DNA of 49,715 bases from an uncultured Holdemanella sp. (GCA_900754615.1 CAAEDN010000053.1:1-49715), one strand, 5' to 3'; positions 33,874-42,275 are shown, counted from the first letter of the stretch. Numbers and translations are program-made. The notes: a model not told the origin generated them from the sequence alone.

Positions 33874-33888
33874 TATTTTCAGAAAACA
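33874..33888. promoter_or_regulatory. CodY-like box upstream of the aroF promoter
   Basis: TATTTTCAGAAAACA matches the CodY consensus AATTTTCWGAAAATT at 12 of 15 positions and ends two bases before the -35 box. CodY represses amino-acid genes when branched-chain amino acids and GTP are high. A codY gene is not in this window, so the call is tentative. Confidence 0.35.
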
Positions 33889-33890
33889 TC

Positions 33891-33919
33891 TTGCACATTT
33901 TCATGGATTGCGCTATAGT
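33891..33919 (+). promoter_or_regulatory. Promoter of the aroF leader
   Basis: TTGCAC (33891-33896), 17-base spacer, TATAGT (33914-33919). The start near 33926 leaves about 11 bases before the leader-peptide ATG. Confidence 0.7.
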
Positions 33920-33936
33920 AAAAACAGGTGATTAAC

Positions 33937-33978
33937 ATGAACAGTCATACAACTTATTTTTACTTTTACTTTAGATAG
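33937..33978 (+). CDS. Tyr/Phe-rich leader peptide, 13 residues
   Basis: A short ORF encoding MNSHTTYFYFYFR: six aromatic codons in a row (Tyr-Phe three times). AGGTG lies six bases before the ATG. It is placed between a good promoter and a terminator, directly upstream of the first enzyme of aromatic amino-acid synthesis. This is the expected form of an attenuator peptide: when charged tRNA-Tyr or tRNA-Phe is scarce, the ribosome stalls on these codons and changes leader folding. Function is inferred from content and context. Confidence 0.85.
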   Translation: MNSHTTYFYFYFR

Positions 33979-34060
33979 CCCTGATTAAACCATCACAATT
34001 GAATGGTATTTTAATCAGGGCCTTTTGAGCATTAACAAATTTAAATGTTAATGCTTTTTT
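33978..34060 (+). promoter_or_regulatory. Attenuator hairpins of the aroF leader
   Basis: Hairpin A (33978-34021) pairs GCCCTGATTAAA with TTTAATCAGGGC and starts at the leader-peptide stop codon. Hairpin B (34029-34054) pairs GCATTAACA with TGTTAATGC and is followed by six T (34055-34060), a classical intrinsic terminator before aroF. A ribosome stalled on the Tyr/Phe codons would cover the 5' arm of hairpin A. I could not find one clearly best antiterminator pairing by eye. Confidence 0.8.
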
Positions 34061-34094
34061 GTTACTCACTTTTTATGGAAAGAAGGATATTATT

Positions 34095-35108
34095 ATGATT
34101 ATTACTTTAAAGAAAAATGCAGCAAAACACGATGTCGACAAATTGATTCATAAATTCGAAGGTTTGAATCTTCAAGTCACAATGATTCAAGGAGATAACT
34201 ACAATGTCTTTGGGCTTGTTGGGGATACAAGTATTGTAGATGAAAAAAGCGTTATGGCTAACCCTATCGTATATAACGTACAACGTGTAGCACAACCGTA
34301 TAAACTCGCAAATCGCATGTTCCATCCCGAAGATACAATTGTTGATGTAAATGGTATTCAGATTGGCGGTAAAAAAATAGCGATGATTGCCGGTCCATGT
34401 TCTGTTGAGGGAGAAGATCAAATCTGTCGTATTGCCAAAGAAGTAAAAGCTGCAGGAGCGGATATGTTAAGAGGTGGCGCCTATAAACCAAGAACAAGTC
34501 CATATGCTTTCCAAGGAATGGGTACAGCTGGAGTCATGGCCATGGTTAAAGCTAGAAACGAAACAGGACTTCCTATTGTATCTGAGTTAATGAGTGCAGA
34601 ACATTTAGATGAATTCATTGAAAATGTAGATATTATCCAGATTGGTGCTCGTAATATGCAAAACTTTGATTTATTAAAAGCTGTAGGAAAAACGAAAAAA
34701 CCAATTTTATTAAAACGCGGTATGAGTGCTACGATTCAAGAATGGATTATGGCAGCCGAATATATAATGTCAGAAGGTAATCCAAACGTTATTTTCTGTG
34801 AACGCGGTATTCGTACATTTGAAACTTATACACGTAACACATTAGACTTAAGTGTTGTCCCTATCATTAAGGAAAGAACCCACTTACCTATTATTATTGA
34901 TCCAAGTCATGCGGCTGGTGACTATAAACTAATTGAATCTTTATCTTTAGCTGCCATTGCTGCTGGAGCGGATGGATTGATCATTGAAGTGCATGACGAT
35001 CCTGAAAATGCTTGGAGTGATGGTGCTCAAAGCTTAAAACCAAAACGTTATGCCGATCTTGTTGAAAAAGGAAAAGCCATCGCAAAAGTTATTGGAAGAG
35101 AGTTATAA
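34095..35108 (+). CDS. aroF: 3-deoxy-7-phosphoheptulonate (DAHP) synthase
   Basis: First enzyme of the shikimate pathway, joining phosphoenolpyruvate and erythrose 4-phosphate. The ATG at 34095 gives 337 residues with AGAAGGA seven bases upstream. Residues 1-about 75 form the ferredoxin-like regulatory domain seen in type I-beta enzymes (feedback by Phe/Tyr in Thermotoga). The barrel follows with IAGPCSVEGEDQ, GGAYKPRTSPYAFQG, LLKRGMSATIQEW, and IIDPSHAAGDY. Controlled by the Tyr/Phe leader just upstream. Confidence 0.94.
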   Translation: MIITLKKNAAKHDVDKLIHKFEGLNLQVTMIQGDNYNVFGLVGDTSIVDEKSVMANPIVYNVQRVAQPYKLANRMFHPEDTIVDVNGIQIGGKKIAMIAGPCSVEGEDQICRIAKEVKAAGADMLRGGAYKPRTSPYAFQGMGTAGVMAMVKARNETGLPIVSELMSAEHLDEFIENVDIIQIGARNMQNFDLLKAVGKTKKPILLKRGMSATIQEWIMAAEYIMSEGNPNVIFCERGIRTFETYTRNTLDLSVVPIIKERTHLPIIIDPSHAAGDYKLIESLSLAAIAAGADGLIIEVHDDPENAWSDGAQSLKPKRYADLVEKGKAIAKVIGREL

Positions 35109-35134
35109 GAAACTGCACATGTGGTTTCTTTTTA
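35107..35134 (+). terminator. Terminator after aroF
   Basis: AAGAAAC pairs with GTTTCTT around a loop containing CACATGTG, followed by TTTATG. Short stem and moderate T-tract; some readthrough into the radical SAM gene is likely. Confidence 0.5.
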
Positions 35135-35158
35135 TGTTAGAATATTTTGGGTGATACA

Positions 35159-36088
35159 ATGAATAATCCTTATCCATATTCAAATGACAATAAAAGATAT
35201 CAAACAATTAATTATTATTTTCGCAACAAATACCATCAAAAAGTAGCGAAGATTCCATTAAATGCAGGCTTTACCTGTCCAAATCGTGATGGATTTAAAG
35301 GAACAGGAGGATGTACATTCTGTTCGAGCATGGGCTCAGGTGATAGTATTTTATGTTTTGATGATTCTTTACAAAAACAATATCAAGAAGGCTTAAAGCG
35401 CATGCAAAATAAGTGGCCTGATTGTATTGGGTTTGCGTATTTTCAAAGTTATTCCAATACCTATGCTCCACTCCCTATCTTGAAGAAAATATATGATCCT
35501 TTCTTTAAAGATCCAGACATTCCTGGAGTTGCGATTGCGACACGCGCCGATTGTTTAAGTGATGAAATCATAGACTATTTAAATAGTCAAAATAAGGAAG
35601 TCTGGTTAGAGTTAGGTCTTCAAAGTGTACATGAAAGCACAATGAAAAGATGCAATCGAAAACATTCAACACAAATCGTATTTGATTGGCTTGATAAACT
35701 AAAAGACACAAACATCAAAACATGTGTTCATATTATCAATGGACTTCCTGGCGAATCTAAACAAGACATGTTAGAAACTATCAAACAGATTGCCAAACAT
35801 CCTGTCGATGCGATCAAAATCCATATGCTGCACTTAATTGAAGGTACACAAATGGCTAAAGAATATGTAAAAGAACCGTTTCATATTCTAACTTTAGAAG
35901 AGTATGTCAATATTGTAGTCGATCAATTGGAGTTATTACCCCAGGAAGTTATCATTGAACGTTTAACAGGTGATGGAATTACGAAAGATTTAATTGAACC
36001 AAAATGGACAATCAAGAAAACGATTGTGACAAATGAAATTGATAAATTAATGGTAAAAAGAAATACGTGGCAAGGCAAACATGTCTAA
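35159..36088 (+). CDS. Radical SAM protein of the YtqA type (TIGR01212)
   Basis: A 309-residue radical SAM enzyme. The cluster region is FTCPNRDGFKGTGGCTFCS, with three cysteines binding the [4Fe-4S] cluster in the YtqA pattern. Further family features are QSYSNTYAPLPILK, ATRADCLSDEIIDYL, ELGLQSVHESTMKRCNR and HIINGLPGESKQDML. The ATG (35159) has GGGTGA upstream. The reaction is not established; relatives are linked to RNA modification or cofactor work. It lies 50 bases after aroF and convergent with tyrS. Confidence 0.88.
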   Translation: MNNPYPYSNDNKRYQTINYYFRNKYHQKVAKIPLNAGFTCPNRDGFKGTGGCTFCSSMGSGDSILCFDDSLQKQYQEGLKRMQNKWPDCIGFAYFQSYSNTYAPLPILKKIYDPFFKDPDIPGVAIATRADCLSDEIIDYLNSQNKEVWLELGLQSVHESTMKRCNRKHSTQIVFDWLDKLKDTNIKTCVHIINGLPGESKQDMLETIKQIAKHPVDAIKIHMLHLIEGTQMAKEYVKEPFHILTLEEYVNIVVDQLELLPQEVIIERLTGDGITKDLIEPKWTIKKTIVTNEIDKLMVKRNTWQGKHV

Positions 36089-36100
36089 CCACGTATTTTT
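36061..36100 (+). terminator. Terminator after the radical SAM gene
   Basis: AAATACGTGG pairs with CCACGTATTT around an 18-base loop that spans the stop codon, followed by a T-rich repeat. The large loop lowers certainty. Confidence 0.6.
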
Positions 36101-36122
36101 ATTTTTATTTTTATTTTTATTT
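36095..36122. repeat. ATTTTT short tandem repeat
   Basis: Four exact copies of ATTTTT (36095-36118) plus ATTT, between convergent genes. It includes the tyrS stop codon. It acts as the T-tail for the neighbouring hairpin and could change in copy number by slippage. Confidence 0.85.
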
Positions 36123-37349
36123 CAAATTTAAACAATAATATCTTTTCTTACCACGACGAATGATTACATAGTTTGATACATATGCTTGAGTAGAATCAAT
36201 AACTAAAGCTTCATCATTGACTTTGACACCGTTTAAGCTAATGGAATTTCCTTTGATCCATTCTCTCGCTTCACGACGACTTGAAGCAATCTTAGCCTCA
36301 ACTAAAACATCGATTAAAGTCTTTCCAGCTTCTTGGTCTACTTTGTCCATGTTTTTAACCGCATCTAAACGTTGTTGTTCATCCAAATCATTGAGTTGAC
36401 CTCTAAATAATGCGTTTGTGATTTTTAATGCAGATTCTAACCCTTCTTCACCATGTAAATCACGTACAACTTCTTCAGCCAATTTCTTTTGTGCTTCACG
36501 TCTTCCTGCATCTTCCTTTAAAGACACTTCTAAATCATCGATTTCTTCTTTTGTTAAGAATGTTAATTTCTTTAAGTATTCAATGACCTTTGAATCATCC
36601 GTGTTGAATAAGAATTGATACAATTCATAAGGTGAAGTCTTTTTAGGATCCAACCAAACAGTTCCCGTTTCACTCTTACCAAATTTTGTTCCATCCGCTT
36701 TCGTGATTAATGGCATTGTTAAACCATAACATTTCACATCCGCGCCACACTTTTTACGAATCAATTCTAAACCAGAAGTGATATTTCCCCATTGGTCTTG
36801 ACCACCAATCTGCATTGTACATCCTTTTGTCTGGTATAGATTTAAGAAGTCCAATGACTGAAGAATCATATATGAAAATTCTGTATAACTGATTCCTGAA
36901 TCTAAACGTTTTTTAACAGTCTCTTTATTTAACATGTAGTTTACGTTAAATAATTTTCCATAATCACGCAAGAAATCAATAATTGTGATGTCTTTTGTCC
37001 AGTCTAAGTTATTGACCATTTCAAATCCCCACAATTTAGAGATTTGTGCATGTAACGCATCATAATTTGATTTTAACACTTCTGGAGTCAACATACTTCT
37101 TTCTCCAGTTGCCTTTGGATCTCCAATAAATCCAGTGGCTCCACCCACCAACATGATTGGATGATGTCCATGTTTTTCTAAACGTTTAGCCATCAACAAA
37201 GATGAGTAGTGTCCAATATGTAAGCTATCTGCCGTTGGATCTGTACCAATATAGAATGTAACTTTTCCGTTGTTGATTACATCTTCTACTTCTTCACTTG
37301 TAACGTTGTCGACTAAACCACGCCATTTCAATTCTTCAAATAATTCCAT
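36117..37349 (-). CDS. tyrS: Tyrosyl-tRNA synthetase
   Basis: Class I synthetase. The ATG at 37347-37349 gives 410 residues with AAGGAGG seven bases upstream; the longer ORF runs back into the T-box leader. HIGH motif is TADSLHIGHYSSL, KMSKS motif is KFGKSETGT, and the C-terminal S4 domain (SSRREAREWIKGNSISLNG) binds tRNA-Tyr. GCTMQIGGQDQWGNI is the substrate pocket. Preceded by a Tyr T-box with its own promoter. Confidence 0.96.
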   Translation of the reverse strand: MELFEELKWRGLVDNVTSEEVEDVINNGKVTFYIGTDPTADSLHIGHYSSLLMAKRLEKHGHHPIMLVGGATGFIGDPKATGERSMLTPEVLKSNYDALHAQISKLWGFEMVNNLDWTKDITIIDFLRDYGKLFNVNYMLNKETVKKRLDSGISYTEFSYMILQSLDFLNLYQTKGCTMQIGGQDQWGNITSGLELIRKKCGADVKCYGLTMPLITKADGTKFGKSETGTVWLDPKKTSPYELYQFLFNTDDSKVIEYLKKLTFLTKEEIDDLEVSLKEDAGRREAQKKLAEEVVRDLHGEEGLESALKITNALFRGQLNDLDEQQRLDAVKNMDKVDQEAGKTLIDVLVEAKIASSRREAREWIKGNSISLNGVKVNDEALVIDSTQAYVSNYVIIRRGKKRYYCLNLK

Positions 37350-37364
37350 TTTGTCCTCCTTGAA

Positions 37365-37570
37365 AATAAAAAAAAATCGCCCTATAAGGACGATTGAATC
37401 GCGGTACCACCTTACTTCATACAAAAATAATTGTATGCACTTAAACCTTTAACGCAGGTATACGTCAAAATTGAAGCTCCAAGGTGTATTCCACAGGTCT
37501 ATTTGAAACTTTACACCAGCCAGTTTCTCTCTAAGAAATAGATAATCTGTGTACTCTTTCTTATCATAGC
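37365..37570 (-). promoter_or_regulatory. T-box leader for tyrosine (tyrS)
   Basis: Minus strand: AGAGAG (37527-37532) at stem I, specifier TAC (37486-37488) six bases before GAGCT, T-box AAGGTGGTACCGCG (37400-37413), terminator AATCGTCC/GGGCGATT (37375-37395) with nine or more T. TAC is a Tyr codon, matching the downstream gene. Confidence 0.95.
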
Positions 37571-37576
37571 GAATTT

Positions 37577-37605
37577 ATTATATCGAATCTAGAATCTAAA
37601 CTCAA
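37577..37605 (-). promoter_or_regulatory. Promoter of the tyrS T-box leader
   Basis: TTGAGT (37600-37605), 17-base spacer, TATAAT (37577-37582) on the minus strand. The -35 lies over the stop codon of the upstream FemX-like gene, so the two units are packed without spare bases. Confidence 0.8.
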
Positions 37606-38855
37606 TATATATGTTTTAAATTGTTATAAATTTTAAAGATTAAAGGTTTACATGGAAGAATAAAATTACCAATATATTCATGTACAACGGCATTAAATCC
37701 TCGTTTAAAATCAAAAACCCCATATCCTTCTTCTTCCGGTTTAAACAAACCGCTTATTCCATAGAAGTTATATTGTTCATATCCTTCTTCAATAGCTTCT
37801 TGTATCATATGCCAATGGATTGCATAAGGACCTCTGAAAACTCTTTGATCGTAGTTACTAGAACCAACTAAATATATAATCTGATTTGAATATTTCAAGA
37901 ATAAACAGCATGCCAAAGGGACTGTGTTTCCATATTCATTTTTAAGATCTGAAATCTGATTCAACTTTTTCTTTAATGAATTGTAGTATTCCTCATCCGT
38001 TTTCAAACGTTTCTCTTTTTTTACATTGCCCGGATTCTGTTCTAAGAAAGTCTTCGTTTTCGCAATATCCTTTTGTGTTTTATCAAATTCAGCTTGAATC
38101 TTTAATGCATACTGATCTAAATCCAAATAGGACAACCACGTTTCGACATGATCATTGCCATAGAATTCATATAATTCTTTATAGTAATTTAAATCAAACC
38201 CATGGAAATTATGACGTTTGCTCGTTTCCTGTTCCATCGAATCGAGAATATGTAATTCATCTACTCCTAGTTTTCTTACTTTCACACAATACTTTTGAGC
38301 ACTACGCACATCTTGTCTTGTTGTATAAGAAAACTCTTTAAAAATTTCATCAGCCGTCTTGTTTCTTAAATCTAAACTTGAACACCAGCGACATTCTTTA
38401 TTCAAATTATATCCTTGTGTTAATGGAAGCTGTATAAAGCCTGTACTCTTCAGATTCTCAACTATATCAAAGTTATTAAATCCACCCTCAACAATATTTC
38501 CATCTTTATCTCTTTGTTGCAAATCGATTTCTGGATCAGTTTCAAGATATACAACATTCTTATTTTTTAAATATTTTTTTAATTCTGACACAAAACTTTC
38601 AAGCTTATTTTTATCTTTATAATTCGCAATAAAACCTCTTGATATATAACAATACTTAAAGATTTTCATCAAAGGTATATATGCAAGCATACAAGTTGCA
38701 TATACATTACCTTGTTCACTTGCTTGAATAAATTCAACTTGCCAGCCATCATGCATAAACTTTCTTGCATGAAAATCCGATTGTTGAAAGATAACAGCAT
38801 CAAGAGTATCTAAATAATTACGATACTCTTGGATACTTATTGTTTTAATTTGCAT
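37602..38855 (-). CDS. FemX/FemAB-family peptidoglycan branch aminoacyltransferase
   Basis: A 417-residue member of the family that transfers an amino acid from aminoacyl-tRNA to the lysine of lipid II stem peptides. Two GNAT-like domains are visible (YISRGFIANYKDKNKLESF near 70-90; YLVGSSNYDQRVFRGPYAIHWHMIQEA near 335-360). Between them, about residues 240-310, lies the long charged coiled-coil arm seen in FemA-type enzymes. GFDLNYYKELYEFYG and YEQYNFYGISG are further family features. It starts 11 bases after leuS, so it is probably read from the Leu T-box transcript. Which amino acid it adds is unknown. Confidence 0.87.
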   Translation of the reverse strand: MQIKTISIQEYRNYLDTLDAVIFQQSDFHARKFMHDGWQVEFIQASEQGNVYATCMLAYIPLMKIFKYCYISRGFIANYKDKNKLESFVSELKKYLKNKNVVYLETDPEIDLQQRDKDGNIVEGGFNNFDIVENLKSTGFIQLPLTQGYNLNKECRWCSSLDLRNKTADEIFKEFSYTTRQDVRSAQKYCVKVRKLGVDELHILDSMEQETSKRHNFHGFDLNYYKELYEFYGNDHVETWLSYLDLDQYALKIQAEFDKTQKDIAKTKTFLEQNPGNVKKEKRLKTDEEYYNSLKKKLNQISDLKNEYGNTVPLACCLFLKYSNQIIYLVGSSNYDQRVFRGPYAIHWHMIQEAIEEGYEQYNFYGISGLFKPEEEGYGVFDFKRGFNAVVHEYIGNFILPCKPLIFKIYNNLKHIY

Positions 38856-38866
38856 AATACACCTTC

Positions 38867-41281
38867 TTAGTTGGCAACAATATTTACAACTTTACCCTTA
38901 ACAACGATGACTTTACGAATTGTCTTGCCTTCAAGCTGGCGTTGAACCGTTTCTAGTTCCATCGCTTGTTTTTCAAGTTCTTCATTGCTAGAACCCACAG
39001 CTGCTTCAAATTTACCACGAACCTTACCATTTACCTGTACGACACAAGTAATTGTATCTTCCACTAATTTAGCTTCATCATATTTTGGCCAAGGCTCATA
39101 TGCAATTGTATCTTCGTGGCCTAATAATTGCCACATTTCTTCACCAATGTGAGGCGTGATACAAGATAACATCTTAATAATTCCTTCTGCATATGGCTTA
39201 TATACAGTTTCTGCTTTATAGGCTTCGTTGACAAAAATCATCATTTGCGAAATAGCTGTATTGAAGCCTAATGATTCATAATCTTCTGTAACTTTTTTAA
39301 CTGTCTGGTTATAGACTTTATCTAATTTACCATCATTTGTATCTGTAACCTTACCAGATTCAATGAACAAACGATAAACACGATCAAGCCATCTTCTAGC
39401 ACCATCACATCCAGCCATTGACCACGGTTTGCTTTGTTCTAATGGACCCATGAACATTTCATATAAACGAAGTGTATCCGCACCATATTTCTTTACGATA
39501 TCGGATGGATTGACAACATATTCTGGGAATCGTTTCCCCATTTTGATTCCATTTTCACCTAAAATCATACCTTGGTGTACTAATTTTTTGAATGGTTCTT
39601 TACATGCTACAATACCCTTATCATACAAATAGTTATTCCAAATACGAGAATACATCAAGTGTCCAACCGCATGTTCAGGTCCACCTACATATAAATCAAC
39701 TGGCATCCAGTGTTTCAATAATTCTGGATTTCCTAATTGTTCTTTATTTTGTGGATCAATATAACGTAAATAATACCAAGAAGATCCAGCAGATCCTGGC
39801 ATTGTACTTGTTTCACGAACACCCTTTACACCATTCTTGTTGTATTGTTTCCATTCTGTCGCATTTTCAAGTGGAGCCTTACCATTGTGTCCCTTGTAGT
39901 CTTCAAGTTCAGGTAAGATCAAAGGCAATTCCTCATCTGGAAGAACATAGTCTGTTCCATCCTCTAAATGAACAATAGGAACGGGTTCTCCCCAATAACG
40001 CTGACGAGCAAAGATCCATTCACGGAAACGATAGTTCACTGTTTCTTTGGCAATACCCATATCCACTAATTTTTTAGTGATTGCTACTTTTGCTTCTTCT
40101 ACAGTCAAACCTGTAAATTCTTCCGAATTGATCAATTTACATCCTTTTCCTAAATAATCCTGTTTTTCAAAGGCATGTTCGCTCACATCTTGACCTTCAA
40201 TGACTTGAATCCTATCAATATTATGGGCAATCGCATATTCAAAGTCACGTTGATCATGACTAGGAACAGCCATTACTGCACCAGTACCATAGTTAGCTAA
40301 TACAAAATCTCCAATAAAGACTTCAACTTCTTTTCCATTGACTGGATTGATTGCTTTGATTCCCTCTAAACGACATCCAGATTTGCCTTTATTTAATTCT
40401 GTACGGTCCATTTCCGATTTAGATACAGTTTCCTGAATATATGCCTTTACTTCTTCCTGATTTTTGATTCTAGGCATCAATTCCTGTACTAAATCTCCAT
40501 CTGGTGCAAGTACCATGAATGTAATACCATAGATTGTTTCAATACATGTTGTAAAGATAGAGAATTTTCCACCACCAACAATATCAAATTGAACTTCAAC
40601 ACCTGTTGAACGACCAATCCAGTTTCTTTGCATTTCCTTTGTTGATTCTGGCCAATCGATTTCATTTAAGCCTTCTAGCAATCTTTCCGCAAAAGCAGCC
40701 TGATCAATACATAACTGTTTCATATTTTTACGGATAACTGGATATCCACCACGCTCACTTTTACCATCAATGACTTCATCATTCGATAAAACAGTACCCA
40801 ATTCTTCACACCAGTTGACTGGCATATCTACATATTTGGCATATCCATCTTTATATAATTGTTTAAAAATCCATTGTGTCCAATGATAGAAATCTGGATC
40901 TGAAGTCGCAATCATTTTTGACCAGTCATAATCAAATCCCAATTCTTTTAATTGTTTCGTAAATGTTTTAATATTCTTCTGTGTAAATCCATTTGGATTG
41001 TTTCCTGTTTGAACTGCATATTGCTCAGCAGGAAGTCCAAATGAGTCATATCCCATAGGGTGAAGAACATTATATCCTTGCATACGTTTCATACGTGAAA
41101 CAATATCTGTAGCTGTATATCCTTCTGGATGTCCTGCATGTAAACCAACACCACTTGGATATGGGAACATATCTAATGCATAAAATTTTGGCTTAGAGAA
41201 ATCCCAAACATCCGTTTTAAATGTTTCATGATCTTCCCAATATTTGTGCCATTTCTTTTCAACTTCTAAATGATCGTACAT
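38867..41281 (-). CDS. leuS: Leucyl-tRNA synthetase with divergent signature motifs
   Basis: Class I synthetase; the ATG at 41279-41281 gives 804 residues with AGGAGG upstream. The HIGH region is PSGVGLHAGHPEGYTATD. Two usually strict motifs differ: the KMSKS loop is KMGKRFPEYVVNP, and the editing-domain TTRPDT is TTCIETIYG. The other editing motif GTGAVMAVPSHDQRD is intact. Architecture (editing domain inserted at about 220-410, C-terminal domain ending VVKGKVVNIVAN) is otherwise complete, so the gene should be functional. It follows a Leu T-box and precedes the FemX-like gene. Confidence 0.96.
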   Translation of the reverse strand: MYDHLEVEKKWHKYWEDHETFKTDVWDFSKPKFYALDMFPYPSGVGLHAGHPEGYTATDIVSRMKRMQGYNVLHPMGYDSFGLPAEQYAVQTGNNPNGFTQKNIKTFTKQLKELGFDYDWSKMIATSDPDFYHWTQWIFKQLYKDGYAKYVDMPVNWCEELGTVLSNDEVIDGKSERGGYPVIRKNMKQLCIDQAAFAERLLEGLNEIDWPESTKEMQRNWIGRSTGVEVQFDIVGGGKFSIFTTCIETIYGITFMVLAPDGDLVQELMPRIKNQEEVKAYIQETVSKSEMDRTELNKGKSGCRLEGIKAINPVNGKEVEVFIGDFVLANYGTGAVMAVPSHDQRDFEYAIAHNIDRIQVIEGQDVSEHAFEKQDYLGKGCKLINSEEFTGLTVEEAKVAITKKLVDMGIAKETVNYRFREWIFARQRYWGEPVPIVHLEDGTDYVLPDEELPLILPELEDYKGHNGKAPLENATEWKQYNKNGVKGVRETSTMPGSAGSSWYYLRYIDPQNKEQLGNPELLKHWMPVDLYVGGPEHAVGHLMYSRIWNNYLYDKGIVACKEPFKKLVHQGMILGENGIKMGKRFPEYVVNPSDIVKKYGADTLRLYEMFMGPLEQSKPWSMAGCDGARRWLDRVYRLFIESGKVTDTNDGKLDKVYNQTVKKVTEDYESLGFNTAISQMMIFVNEAYKAETVYKPYAEGIIKMLSCITPHIGEEMWQLLGHEDTIAYEPWPKYDEAKLVEDTITCVVQVNGKVRGKFEAAVGSSNEELEKQAMELETVQRQLEGKTIRKVIVVKGKVVNIVAN

Positions 41282-41300
41282 AAATAGCCTCCTATAAAAT

Positions 41301-41480
41301 AAAAAACGCCCTTGAAATCTAAGGACGTTTGTACGCGGTACCACCTTAGTTCACAATATTCATTGTGCCCCTCAAACTCTTTATCGCAGAGTATACGGAT
41401 AACATTACTCATCAGCTCCTTAGCAAGTTCAAAGGCTGTACAATGCTAAATTCCACCATCTTTAGCTCTCTATAAAATGC
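41301..41480 (-). promoter_or_regulatory. T-box leader for leucine (leuS)
   Basis: Minus strand: AGAGAGC (41465-41471), specifier CTT (41425-41427) six bases before GAGCT, T-box TAAGGTGGTACCGCG (41334-41348), terminator AACGTCCTT/AAGGGCGTT (41305-41329) followed by T. CTT is a Leu codon. No convincing promoter was found in 41481-41533. Confidence 0.93.
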
Positions 41481-41533
41481 CATTTCCTTCTACTACTCTA
41501 ATTCATCGCTATGCATCAATTTTATCTTTTTTT

Positions 41534-41932
41534 TTAAAGTTCGTCAATATCTACCGACACGATTGCTTTATCATCATAATAGATCTTCATTGTTACATCC
41601 AAGTATCTGCATTCAATAAAAGTTGTGCAATCTTCAAAATGTACCGTTAAATCTTGAATCACTTCTTCTTTTTCCTTAATAAGTTCTTCTTTTGTATTAC
41701 ACAAACGAATTCGATTATTATGCATCACCATATGTTTGGCATGATCGATGATCGATAGTTCAAGCACATTTTGTCGATTGGCTTTTAATAAATATACATT
41801 TTGTAAGGTACTCAAAGTTAATAAAGAAATAATTTGAAGAACAAGAAATAAACAAACCAAGCTAATTCCACTCGCATAACCATTAATAGAGTTCAAATGT
41901 ATAGACTTTATTTTTCTTTTTAAACCATACAT
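41534..41932 (-). CDS. comGG: ComGG-like minor pseudopilin component
   Basis: Last gene of the comG operon. The ATG at 41930-41932 (132 residues) has AAAGGA four bases upstream and lies 50 bases inside comGF in another frame. A membrane helix occupies residues about 22-42 (SGISLVCLFLVLQIISLL), and the rest is a polar extracellular domain. It lacks the GFxxxE prepilin site, as ComGG proteins often do. The longer ORF upstream has no ribosome site. Identification rests mainly on operon position. Confidence 0.7.
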   Translation of the reverse strand: MYGLKRKIKSIHLNSINGYASGISLVCLFLVLQIISLLTLSTLQNVYLLKANRQNVLELSIIDHAKHMVMHNNRIRLCNTKEELIKEKEEVIQDLTVHFEDCTTFIECRYLDVTMKIYYDDKAIVSVDIDEL

Positions 41933-42275
41933 AATATCCTTTATCCTTTTTATAAAAATAAGCATCCTCAATCTGTTCCATATAAATTTCATAGCCTGGA
42001 CTTTTCACAATACGTTGCTTATCAAAATACAACATTCTCTTTTCATGATTCAAAATATATTCAAGACAATTCTCACTGACTTTGACTTGATTTGATTGGG
42101 CAAGTTCTCTTCTTAACTGCAATATCGCAAACTGATTTTGTGTATCTATATCCATGTGAGCAAAATTCAAAGCACACTCAATCATGATACAGCTTAGTAA
42201 ACTGACTAGACTGGTGATAAACAAGGCCAGTAAAGCTTCAATCAGCGTAAAACCATTTCTTTTCGATTTTTTCAT
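41883..42275 (-). CDS. comGF: ComGF-like minor pseudopilin
   Basis: A 130-residue prepilin-like protein with the cleavage motif KRNGFTLIEALLALFITS (G8-F9, E13), followed by a hydrophobic helix. The C-terminal region (KGYYVWFKKKNKVYTFELY) fits ComGF. It overlaps comGE upstream by 38 bases and comGG downstream by 50 bases, each in different frames. Part of the pseudopilus used for DNA uptake. Confidence 0.82.
   Translation of the reverse strand: MKKSKRNGFTLIEALLALFITSLVSLLSCIMIECALNFAHMDIDTQNQFAILQLRRELAQSNQVKVSENCLEYILNHEKRMLYFDKQRIVKSPGYEIYMEQIEDAYFYKKDKGYYVWFKKKNKVYTFELY

Noticed and set aside
33854..33876. Promoter from TTGACA at 33854
   Set aside because: No usable -10 box follows at 16-18 bases; the TTGCAC/TATAGT pair further on is better.
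36095..36122. Repeat array of CRISPR type
   Set aside because: The units are six bases and have no spacers; it is a simple sequence repeat.
39592..39978. 128-residue plus-strand ORF inside leuS
   Set aside because: Antisense shadow of a conserved synthetase region.
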